Shown: one piece after another, positions 54,560-64,000 of the stretch
Layout of the letters: each line of letters opens with the position of its first letter
How positions within the stretch are numbered: the first letter of the stretch is position 1
Assembly: GCA_002914805.1 (NCBI GenBank)
Contig: JXTB01000293.1
Coordinates: 305,320 to 369,319, forward strand
DNA: 64,000 nt
Direction: 5' to 3'
Origin: Parasponia andersonii
Taxonomy: Eukaryota; Streptophyta; Magnoliopsida; Rosales; Cannabaceae
Notes under the pieces: model-generated
The model's input: only the letters and a program-made list of their open reading frames with translations
Database searches by the model: none
Told to the model about the DNA's origin: nothing
Position numbers and translations under genes: made by a program

Positions 54560-55217
54560 GGTAAACCTTTGGTGAGTGGATCCGCTATCATAGAATTTGT
54601 ATTGATATGCTCAATTGATACTAATCAACTCTGTACTCTTTCTTTTATAGCTAGGAACTCAATGTCAATATGTTTTGACTTCGATGAGTTCCTGTTACTG
54701 TTAGAATATAAGACTACTGAGTTATTATCACAATAAAGTTTTAATGGCCTTTTAATGCCATTTACTACATACAGCCCAGTGACAAAGTTTTGCAACAATA
54801 TCCCCTGAGTGGATGCCTCATAACAAGCTATGAATTCTACCTCCATAGTTCAAGTAGCAACGAGTGTCTGCTTGGCACTCTTCTAGGAAATAGCTCTTCT
54901 AGCTAAAAGAAAACATAGCCCGATGTGGATCTTTTACTATCTAGACATCCTGCAAAATCAGAGTTAGAGTACCCAATGATCTTCAAAATGTCCAATCTCT
55001 AGCAAGTAAGCATGTATTCCCTTATTCTGTGTAAGTATCTCATAACCCTTGCTGCCTTTCAATGATTTACTCCAGGGTTACTCATGTATCTGCCCAACAT
55101 GTGAACTATGAATGCAGGATCTGGACACGTACATACCTGAATATACATCAGACTCTCTACTGCCGAAGCATAAGGAAAATGTTGCATAGTTTTTTTATCA
55201 ACATTATTCTTAGGACT
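54560..55217 (-). pseudogene. Copia-2 RNase H
   Basis: 54846-54625 reads MEVEFIACYEASTQGILLQN, FVTGLYVVNGIKRPLKLYCD, NNSVVLYSNSNRNSSKSKHI and DIEFLAIKERVQS, a Ty1-copia RNase H with its final SKHIDIEF motif. The upstream linker (54850-55217) is frameshifted (KASRVMRYL..., VGYSNSDFAGCLDS can be made out). Confidence 0.82.
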
Positions 55218-56100
55218 TTAACAGAGGCTAAATTTATCTCCTTTAGACACTAGAGTGTCCACTGGTGAACACTTATCCATACCAAACCTACTGAGCACTA
55301 TCTCGATATAGCTCTTTTGTGATATCCCAAGGATATCCCGAGAGCGATCTCGGTGTATCTGTATACCTAATATAAAAGAGACGACTCCAAGATCTTTCAT
55401 TTCAAAATTCTTCGCAAGAAATCTGTTGATATCATGCAGTAAGCCTATACCACTATTTCCGAGTAGTATGTCATCAACATAAAGCACTAAGAAGATAAAC
55501 TTACTCTCACTGAACTTATGGTATATACAATCATCAACAGGGTTCACCTTAAAACCGAACGAGATGATTACCTCATGAAATTTTTGATACCTTTGATGGG
55601 AAGCCTACTTGAGACTATAGATGGACTTCTTGAGTTTGCAGACCATTGACTTTGGATCTTTTGATACAAAGTTTTCTTGTTGCACCATAAATATTGTCTC
55701 ATCAATGTCACCATCAAAAAATGTTGTCTTAACGTCTATCTGATGAAACTTAAGATCATAATGAGCTACAAGTGCCATAATAACTCTAAAGGAGTCTTTC
55801 GAAGCAATTGAAGAAAATGTCTCTTTAAAGTCAATGCTTTCCTTCTGAGTGAAGCCTTTTGCTACAAGACGTACCTTATATATCTCTCTATATTGCCTTC
55901 TGAATCCTATTTGGTCTTAAATATCCATTTGCAACCAATGGGTTTTGAACTTTCAGGCAATTTGACAAGATCCTAAATGTTGTTGTCTTTCATAGACTTC
56001 ATTTTTTTATTCATGGCATCAATCCACTTTTGAGAATTAGAACTGTGTTTGACAAGTGTAAAGTTGATTGGATCATCTTCCACTATACTGATGTCAAACT
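55218..56100 (-). pseudogene. Copia-2 reverse transcriptase
   Basis: RVT_2 domain: KPIGCKWIFKTK (near 55930), VRLVAKGFTQKESIDFKETF, FHQIDVKTTFFDGDIDETIF, VCKLKKSIYSLK-stop-AS near 55610, then from 55547 NPVDDCIYHKFSESKFIFLV, the catalytic LYVDDILL (about 55470) and FEMKDLGVVSFILGIQIHRD. The active site is intact. A few stops and shifts interrupt it. Confidence 0.85.
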
Positions 56101-57180
56101 CATGTTCCTAGAGATATACAACATAGTCATCCAGAATCACACTTCTCTTTTCTCTAGTGGACCTCCTTAAAGGCACTAGTTCTTGAGGCTGTTGAGTTTG
56201 CTCTATAAAAACATTTACCTTGTACAGGAACCTCTTAAACATTATCTTGGACTGGAGTGATTGTATCTTAAACAATGATATGGTCAAGAATATTATCATG
56301 AGTGTCCTGACCATTGCTAATAGTAACCATAGGAAGAGAAATGAATTCCTCTTCAAAGATAATGTCCCTAACCTTATCTTCCCTCCTAAACTCAATATCC
56401 TCAAGAAATTTGGCATTTTCTACCTCAAAGAAAGACTTTACTGTGAGATCATAAAACTTATACCCTCTAGATCTTTCAAAATATCCTAAAAAGTAGTAGC
56501 TTACTATTCTTCAATCCAGTTTCTTTTCATTTGACCTGTAAGGCTTTGCCTTAACTAGATAACCCTAAATGTGCAAATGACTTATATTGGGCTTTTGCCC
56601 AGTCTAGAGTTCATAAGAGGTTTTAGCTATTACTTTGCTCTGTACTTTAGTAAGGATATATGCTGCAGTTTTAAGTGTGTGTCTCTAAAGTGATTCTGTT
56701 AAGGTGGAATGACTGATCATACTCTTTACATAAGCTTTAAATACATCCAGTGATTGTGACTTCTCATAAATCAAATATATATATCCATAGCAAGAATAAT
56801 CATCTATGAACGTGATAAAGTACTATTGTCCATTCCAAGAAGTCATAGGGAATGGACCACAAATATTCATACGTATCAGTTCTAAGATGCTAGAACTCCT
56901 ATTAGCACCTAACTTTGTAATATTTGTCTGTTTCCCTTTTATACACTCAACCCAAACTTTAAAGTTTACCAAATCAAGAGACCAAGGATCCCATCAGACA
57001 TAAGATATTCAATTGGTTGTTTAGAAATATGTCCTAAGCATCTGTACCACAGCATCAATGAGTCCTTATTGGTTAATTTTCATTTTATACCTCTTGAGTT
57101 AACATGCAAAGTTTCATTAATGGAGGGTTGGGTATTTAACATATATAAGTTGTCATTAAGAAAACCAGCACCAACAACAG
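56101..57180 (-). pseudogene. Copia-2 integrase with internal deletion
   Basis: KQTNITKLGA and MNICGPFPMTSWNGQ are followed by ITFIDDYSCYGYIYLIYEKS and QSLDVFKAY, then at once (about 56730) KSMISHSTLTESL. In related elements about 80-90 residues, including the second Asp and the Glu of the D-D-E triad, lie between these blocks; they are missing here. The C-terminal part (ELWTGQKPNISHLHI, FYDLTVKSFFEVENAKFLED, EEEFISLPMVT) and a variable linker follow to 56101. The enzyme cannot have been active after this loss. Confidence 0.82.
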
Positions 57181-57540
57181 TTAAATCACACATAAAACTA
57201 AATAAATTATTTTCAAAGAACAAATAAATCTAGATTTGTCCATTACAGAAATAAAAACCAAATTCAGCATTAAAGATGGTACCACAAAAGTCTCATACAA
57301 ATCCAAATGTGTCCTAGAATTCAAAAACAACCTAAAATGCCCGATGGCCTCCACTTCAGCTATTTGGTCGTCGTCCACATAGATGACTCTTTCAGTATCA
57401 CTTGGCTTCCGGCTCCACAGGCAACCCTAAATAGAAACACTAATATGAGTAGTAGCACTAGAATCTACCCACCAAATATACTTAGGTACAGAAGTTAAAT
57501 TAACTTCAGAACAAATATAAATGAGAAGCTTACCCTTCTT
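57181..57540 (-). pseudogene. Copia-2 protease
   Basis: KYIWWVDSSATTHISVSIQG (near 57490-57430), CLWSRKPSDTERVIYVDDDQ, VEAIGHFRLFLNSRTHLDLY and ETFVVPSLMLNLVFISVMDK. The catalytic Asp is kept, but the motif reads DSSATTH where the family has DSGATTH. Retropepsin-type, processes gag-pol. Confidence 0.82.
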
Positions 57541-58330
57541 AACACGCTAAACTTTATACTTAGGGCATCCTTCTTCAAGTATCCGCTCTTTCCACAAAAA
57601 AAGCAACCTTGCTCATCTTGCGTCTTCTGTGCCTTAGCAGGTGGAGCTACTACAACTTCCTTACCTTTTTTCTCTTCTTTGCCTTAGAGGGAGTAGTCAA
57701 GTTAGCACTTTCAAGCCTTACAGTTTTGATTTTCTCTTTCTTCTGAACACAAATAACTATTAATTCATTAATATTCCATTTGTCCTTTTAAGCATTGTAT
57801 ATGGTCTGTAAGTTCCTATACTGATTAGGAAGAGAGAGCAAAACCAAGGCCACGAGAAATTCCTTATTAATTTCTAACTTGAATTCCTTAAGCTTGCTAG
57901 CCAAATGAGACATCTGCATGATATACTCTCTTATATTTTTTTTGCTGCTATACCTCATTGAGATGAATTTTCCTAAGGTACTAATCATCTCACCCTTTTC
58001 ATTCTTGAGATATAATTTCTCAACAGTAGTAAGGAAATCTTTAGCATTTTCCTCGTTTGGCAAAGAGCCCCCCATGATTTCCAGAATAGAATATTTCATG
58101 ATCATGACACTCATACGATTAGACTTTTCCTATAGCTCAAAGTTCCTTTTATCCTCAATAGAACTTTCTTCCATAAGAGTAGTGGGATGGTTCTTTCTGA
58201 GTGCTAGGTCAAGATCCATACAACCCAGTACGATCATAACATTTTCTTTTCAGGCCTTAAAATTTGTACTCAAAAGCATAGGAATTATACTCAAATTGGC
58301 AGAAATACTAGCAGCAGAAACTGAATAGAG
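57541..58330 (-). pseudogene. Copia-2 gag
   Basis: 58114-57788 reads SILEIMGGSLPNEENAKDFL, LYLKNEKGEMISTLGKFISM, YIMQMSHLASKLKEFKLEIN and LVALVLLSLPNQYRNLQTIY, the UBN2-type gag core. Upstream, a frameshifted start lies near 58320. Downstream are basic residues and a decayed zinc knuckle (near 57600). Gag forms the particle. Confidence 0.82.
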
Positions 58331-59431
58331 AACAAATAAAAAACCATAAATTAAATATGCTCATAACTTAAATGTCATATATAGGCATACAATATAATCA
58401 CAAAATATACAAATATGACATATATCATGTTATCACATAAAGTAGGCTACCATCACAAAATACCTAGAGTAACATTAACAAGCTTTCCTTTCGGCCAACT
58501 CATTAACTTGCAAGTGGTACTTCAAGTGCAATAATCAAACACTGACACTAAATCCTGTGAAACAACAAACCTTCCTTTGGATTAATTTATTGCTCACATG
58601 GAAACCAAACAATTGTCACACATTTACTATCACATGTGCATTTGATGTTGTGCTAAATGATCACCTTTCTTTGGGCTGGTAATCACCCATATTAACAATA
58701 AACTCGCGACATCTTCATGTGCCAGTATAAATAAAGCTACACAATAGAGGTTACTTTGGCAACTTATTACTTTATCAAATCTAACTCAACATGCAAGACA
58801 AATGGTATAATGAAAAACATCCAAAATGCCCAAGCCAAATAAGTTTTTCATAAACACAAAAAAAAAAATAATTGAGATTGTAACATTTATCAACTCTAAA
58901 GTCCAAATAGAGTTATCAACAAATAAATGTGGGTCATTATTTAAATTGATTTCAAAATTATTATTTTTTATTGGTTATGTCTTGGATTGGATCCCCTTGA
59001 ATTAGGTTAAAAAAGACTCAATTCTACCCAAAAATAGACCAAATAACTGAAATAGCAGCATCATGGCACTCAGTGCAGAGCACTGTGACACTCAGTGTAC
59101 TAGTTAAACCCAGAACACGAGCCCACAGTCCAAACGCTATGACGCTGCATGTGCAGTGCTACGACGCTAGGCTGATTTTTTGGAAAAAATTTCTGATCCA
59201 AAAATCGTCCAAAATGCCAAATACCTCAAGTCAACAATTTTAGGCCTTAATAATAACAATTAACAATCCTAAAACCCAGAAATAAACACTTATAACATTA
59301 AAATATTCAACATATCATAAAAAATCGTAGATCATACATGAATAATCCAAACCCTAGAAAACATAATAGGCATAGATTATCAAAACTAGAGTCATGCATG
59401 ATTAACCCATGCAATCAAACATGAAAATATG
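58331..59431 (-). other. Copia-2 leader between 5' LTR and gag
   Basis: No reading frame. About 59060-59165 has repeated CACTCAGTGCAGAG / GACGCT words, an unexplained GC-richer patch inside an AT-rich leader. Confidence 0.5.
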
Positions 59432-59442
59432 CTCTGATATCA
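59432..59442 (-). other. Copia-2 primer binding site
   Basis: Minus strand TGATATCAGAG(C), close to the initiator Met-tRNA complement, two bases inside the 5' LTR. Confidence 0.82.
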
Positions 59443-59444
59443 CT

Positions 59445-59927
59445 TGTTAGATGATATTAGGATTGTAAGTAAACCAAACAGATATCCTAAATCATTCATG
59501 TTAAATTGATAGGTTAGAGTTTGTTGAATATACGTGAGTCTATGGCTAATTTATAGAGGATTAGAGATGGAAAAACTGAAGGCAGAAGCGTGAATCGAGA
59601 GATGATGTTTAGAAGATTTTGATCTTCTACAGCCTAAACACTAATATCACTCAGATGAAGTTCTTTGTAACTGATGGTGGGTTACAAAGAATTAAGCGTA
59701 CGTAAAATTTGGCTACATAGACTATAACCCTAATAGGTTCTTTAAATAGTCCTTATTGGGTATCTATCAATCCTAATTGGATGACTAACAAGGTATCCAC
59801 ATTGATATCCATACCCAGTTTAATATTCTGACCCAGTTTTATTTAATAACTTATTGGGTCCTGATGAAATAATATAGCCCAATACAATTGTTTTATATAT
59901 GTGAGGAAATATAATTTCCTAATAACA
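59445..59927 (-). repeat. Copia-2 5' LTR
   Basis: TGTTAGATGATATTAGG to TTTCCTAATAACA, 483 bp, matching 53459-53948. Confidence 0.9.
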
Positions 59928-62836
59928 AGTTGTACTAGAATATATTTTGACAATCTTTTATATTAATATAATTTTGGATTATTACTTTGATTAAGGAAAT
60001 TTTGGCTTTATTATTTTGTAAAAGGCAATTCTATTATGGAGGGATAGAGATTTGATCGAGAGATATTAAAGATTATTGAAATAACTGACGAAAAATATAA
60101 TATGAAAGTTTAATTTAGCATTTCTAGTAACACATATGGGATTCCATCAAAAAAAATTAACGAATACAAAAAAAAATTTAGAACAATTTATCCTTTCCAT
60201 CAGTTATGAAACAATATTCATTTCATGCATGACGATGTATTCAGATGCATATCCTTGTGTGTGTCTTGGTCAATATTGAGAAAAGAATTGCTTACGAAAT
60301 GATAATTTTTTCCCCCATAATGATGGTAATGTACTACTGTCTTATGTCCCCTTCGGTGGAATCTGATATGATTGTTCGTTCGTCATAAGTGACTATACAA
60401 AAAAAGAAAAAAATTTCTTGGGCCACGCTTGGATTTTTATGTTTTGGTTCCTTGATTTTGAAAGTAACCAAACATTGATACTCGTTCTAGTGCTGAGTAC
60501 TTCTCCAGAGACATAAACGTACGTTAGGTCTTCATAAGCTTAATTGAGACTATAATTTCAATTTGGCACACATTGATTAGGCTAAGTTGGAATCAGCTTA
60601 GAGAAAGAGAATAAACAATACTATATATGCTATATCGAGACACGTGATTAGGTATTTTTAAATCTTTAGTACTTTATTAACAAGTAAGCTTCGTTGATTT
60701 ATATATTAGCTAATTTTATGGCAATGGATATAGCAGTATAGCCATTTATATATGTAGGAATCGAAGTAAATGTTTCCGGAGACTAGGAATATATTTGGAT
60801 CACTAATTGTATTGGTTTTTGGATGTACGTTGTATTTGGCTAAGGATTTTGATTAGTACTATGGGCCAGATTTTACATGTTTTTGTAGTCATCCACATCT
60901 GTATATATTAAAGAAAGTGATTAGAATTAATATTAGTTAAACGATATATAACATTGAACAATTAATAGCTTTTAATTTCTCCTGTGATCCAGATTCATTG
61001 TACCCCTAAATGACATATATACAACCTTAAGTTTGTGCGCTTATATTAGGCATATATAGAGAAACAAAATAAAATTAATTCTACTACGAAAATTAGGTAT
61101 TCTTAACTCATTACGTTAATGTAAGCTTAGTTTCATTTAGCCAAATTTCATGAAATGGAGATTGAATACTAAACATGTACAGACCGAAATTGTTAGGGGA
61201 GAATCTTAATTTTCTGGACTTCTTTTCGGTTTTGGGGGATTGTACTTAGGATTTTGTGTCCAATTTTACTTTTTTGTGGCTGCACCTCTATTTAAAGACA
61301 GACATGATGTCTCGAAAACATTAGCCATGCAAATAGTATGTGGAACTATACAGTTAAATGAATAGATGTTAATCTTCAATTTCTTATATGTTCCGTATTT
61401 CCAAAAAAAAAAATTCTATGTAATTCATTGGAACTAATAACATATAATTATAATCTTAATTGGGAATTTAATTCCGTGAGAATTAAATATTCGTTCAAAC
61501 TATTTAATTTTGTACTAACTCATGTGACAATTCTTATAATTTTGGATTGCTTTTATGTACCAAAACTATGTACAATATGTCAATATTCCCTCTAAATTAT
61601 TAAATATTCCAATTTGCCTCCCAAACAATTAACATCTCCATTGCAAACAAATGAAAATTTGCAAGAGCCATAATATTAGAGTGTTCGTTAAAAGCTCAAA
61701 TAGATTTGAAATTGAGATCAGCAAACTGACAAATGTAATTTTGTCTATTTGCTTTAAATAATGATGACTTTAGTTGTTCAGAGGAACAAACATAATAAAT
61801 AAATAAATAAAACCTTTAAGTTTAAATAACATTTTATTTTAAAGTTAAACCATGTTACTACTAAAAAATAAAAAAGAAAGAGACCACACTATATAACTAA
61901 GGAAACAAAGGATATAGAAATTGCACACTTCATATGTCACATCAATTGTTAAAATTTTTGTACAAAAATGGTGTTTTTGAAACCATTTTGTTATGAGATA
62001 ACTCGTCAAAGAAAAAAAATGTTTCTCAAGCTTTGTCTTCTATTATTTTCTTTTTCTTTTCTTTTCTTTTTTGATCTAATTTCTTAGTATAAGAACTAAA
62101 CATATATAAAGATAATGACATAAAAATACCTAATTGTAACAACTAACTTAACTTTCAAATGCTACAAAATAATATTTTGACATTTAAAATCACTACAAAT
62201 TATTACTCTGAACAAGTTAAAAGACAAAAATATTTTTCACTAACTTGTTAAAAACGTTTAAACAACAATATATTATTAGAAAATGTTCCATAACTACGTT
62301 TTTTTTCTTTCATTTTTAAAAAATTAAAAAAGAAACGTGCTAAAAACAAATTAAAAATAGGTCTTCTTTGACTTTGTGTTCATATCAGAATCGGAAGAAG
62401 AGGTAAAATAAATTGACAAGGGTAATACCATCTTTTTATTATTAAAATTAGTTAATTGGATATCAGAGGATATAAATTTGTAGAGATGTTAAATCTTAAG
62501 CTATCATTTTATAGAATTAAAAAATTAAGTTAAGTTTTGCATAAAAATTTATTTTTATGTTATTATTATTCCTTCTCATACTACAATCATTCTAACTTTC
62601 AATTTACCTCTACTAAAAAATTCCATCAAGATTATTACATCTTTTTAAGCACTATTTTGTTCCCCATATTATGTTTAAGTCATATAAATTATAAAATTTA
62701 TAACTCATGTTTTCACTTTTTAAAAACATACAAAATAAGCTATGAAGTCCTAATGTGGTGAACAAAAGTTGTGGTGCCTCAAATGTTATTTTCTTCTTTT
62801 TCTAATAATAAACTAGAAATTTTAATGAACATAAGA
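59928..62836. other. Intergenic AT-rich DNA
   Basis: No gene, RNA or clear repeat recognised over 2.9 kb; only poly-A/T and TTTTC-rich tracts (for example 62036-62072). Confidence 0.5.
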
Positions 62837-62850
62837 AGATTTGACCAAAT
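62837..62850. repeat. SINE target-site duplication, left
   Basis: AGATTTGACCAAAT, matched at 63025-63038 with one difference. Confidence 0.85.
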
Positions 62851-63024
62851 GCCAACTAGGGCTAGCTCAGTTGGTCCAAGACTTGAGGGGTATTTGTGTG
62901 AGTTTGGGGGGGTCAGGGATTCAAACCTTAGTAAAGTGTGTGTGTGTGTGTGTTATTTTCCTTTAAATTTGTAGTAAGTGATGGTCATTAGTTAAAGCTC
63001 ACTTTTTTTTGAAAAAAAAAAAAA
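62851..63024 (+). mobile_element. tRNA-derived SINE
   Basis: The head has an RNA polymerase III A box TAGCTCAGTTGG (62863-62874) and B box GGATTCAAACC (62917-62927), the layout of a tRNA gene without a working cloverleaf. The body carries a GT repeat (62937-62953), then a T-rich and A-rich tail to 63024. A 14-bp target duplication flanks it, as expected for LINE-type integration. Similar to the plant Au-like tRNA SINEs; the family name is not assigned. Confidence 0.85.
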
Positions 63025-63038
63025 AGATTCGACCAAAT
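63025..63038. repeat. SINE target-site duplication, right
   Basis: AGATTCGACCAAAT directly after the A-rich tail. Confidence 0.85.
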
Positions 63039-63358
63039 TTGGTAAAAGAAAGGGAAAAAAAACTAAAACCACATTAATAAATGGGAAATGGACATGGATA
63101 ATAATGTTTTAGGATGAGATGACTAAAAGATAGTGAATCGACCAAAAGCTCTTCTAACTTATGGAAAAACAAAACCCTAGATTTTTCTAAAAATATCTCT
63201 TATAATTTGCAATTTTCTAAACCTTCCATAAACTCTTTTCCACTTTTTACTCATTTTTTCATTTGATTCAACTCCATTTCACCCAAAATTCTAGATGTAC
63301 ACTTTTTTTTTTTAAAAAAAAAAAAGAAGTAAAAAAAAACCTAAACTAGATTGTCACT

Positions 63359-63905
63359 AGGGCTGGCAATTCGTGTTATCATGTCGTGTTCGGGTCGACA
63401 CGATTACGACACGACACGATAACACCCAACCCGAACACGATATGATTAACAAACATGTCAAAAATTTAAACCCAAATACGACACGATTAATACACGTATA
63501 ACACGACACGACACGTATAACCTGTTTAATAAATGTGTCATGTGTCATATTATGACCCGTTTGACACGATTATTCTAATTTAATACGATTATGCACTACT
63601 TAATTTAATTTTACTTCTATAAATATGCTTAGAATTAATCAAAATCATGTTTAATATATCAAAATATTAATAAATGTGTCATATTAGTGTCGTGTTGACA
63701 CGACACGTAAATGATACGTTTAAATAAACGGGTTACACGGGTCATTTTCAGATTAAGCGGGTTGAGTCGAAACCCACCCGTTTATTATATGTATTACACG
63801 TGTCAACCTAAAATTGACACGAAAATTAAATAGGTCACCCTAACTCGTTAATTTTGTGTAATTTTCGAGTCATATCGTCGTGTCGTGTAGAAAATTGTTA
63901 GTCCT
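63359..63905. mobile_element. Non-autonomous TIR element with ACACGACACG subterminal repeats
   Basis: The left end AGGGCTGGCAATT and the inverse of the right end AGGACTAACAATT form terminal inverted repeats. Inside are many CGTGTCGTGT / ACACGACACG words in both directions. Flanks TTGTCACT and TTATCACT (two bases off the right end) suggest a duplication. No coding; a hAT-like origin is likely. Confidence 0.75.
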
Positions 63906-64000
63906 AATTATCACTATTTCGAATAACAATTTTCCAAATCTGAAAGAAAAAGAAAAAAAGGACTTTGACCAAGAAGTTGAGAAAATGGAGGGAAACTTTT

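Larger units (their letters stand above)
53459..59927 (-). mobile_element. Ty1-copia LTR retrotransposon, minus strand, with integrase deletion
   Basis: LTRs 53459-53948 and 59445-59927, primer site at 59432-59442, gag near 58320-57550, then protease, truncated integrase, RT and RNase H down to about 54560. No overlap in family with the Sirevirus. A clear target duplication is not seen. Confidence 0.88.

Noticed and set aside
57918..58328. Plus-strand 136-residue frame opposite copia-2 gag
   Set aside because: The minus strand encodes a recognisable gag core; the plus frame is its shadow.
53454..59932. A target-site duplication for copia-2
   Set aside because: ATAAG precedes the left LTR but AGTTG follows the right; no convincing match, so none was annotated.
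62537..62761. Small hydrophobic plus-strand frame
   Set aside because: AT-rich low-complexity translation (Phe, Tyr, Lys, Ser), no signal or homology.
62863..62927. A tRNA gene
   Set aside because: A and B boxes are present but no acceptor stem or full cloverleaf can be formed, and a GT repeat, A-rich tail and target duplication identify a SINE.
1..64000. CRISPR arrays, bacterial operons, phage or defence systems
   Set aside because: Nothing of the kind; the window is plant nuclear DNA with LTR elements, introns and plant MITEs.

Overview
The window is nuclear DNA of a flowering plant, most likely a eudicot. It is AT-rich, carries one host gene with a plant-type intron, and is mostly layered LTR retrotransposons and small DNA transposons in decay. 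No species can be assigned from sequence alone.

Layout. 1-1691: remains of a CACTA (En/Spm) tnp2 transposase on the minus strand. 1680-11421: a Ty1-copia element of Sirevirus type (plus strand) with gag-pol, a second near-intact 'envelope-like' reading frame, doubled polypurine tracts, an inverted piece of LTR in place of most of the 5' LTR, and a palindromic 12-mer that recurs through the whole element. 11422-13115: flank with a MITE and a diverged direct repeat. 13116-24206: a Ty3-gypsy element of Tat type (Tat-1) with 5-bp target duplication TATTT. 24212-27600: the gene island, holding a CONSTANS-like B-box/CCT transcription factor (25427-26670, one 86-bp intron). 27615-29877: inverted and direct repeats, an LTR fragment, an assembly gap and a local tandem duplication. 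29878-50508: a second Tat element (Tat-2), split in its gag by a Tekay-type chromovirus on the minus strand (31658-42013, target duplication ATTCT). 51214-52715: a short tandem array split by two insertions. 53459-59927: a minus-strand Ty1-copia element with an integrase deletion. 59928-64000: quiet AT-rich DNA, then a tRNA-derived SINE with a 14-bp target duplication and a GC-richer TIR element.

The most interesting signal is in the two Tat elements. Each carries, between pol and the 3' LTR, a gene on the strand opposite to gag-pol, with an N-terminal segment like the 'putative gypsy type transposon' family and a C-terminal coiled coil. Both copies hold an intron at the same codon boundary with GT-AG ends only on the antisense strand. 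An intron so oriented cannot be removed from the sense genomic RNA and can therefore survive retrotransposition.

The only gene expected to work for the host is the CONSTANS-like gene. All retroelement frames carry stop codons or frameshifts; the Tekay element is the least damaged and is younger than the Tat-2 copy it interrupts.
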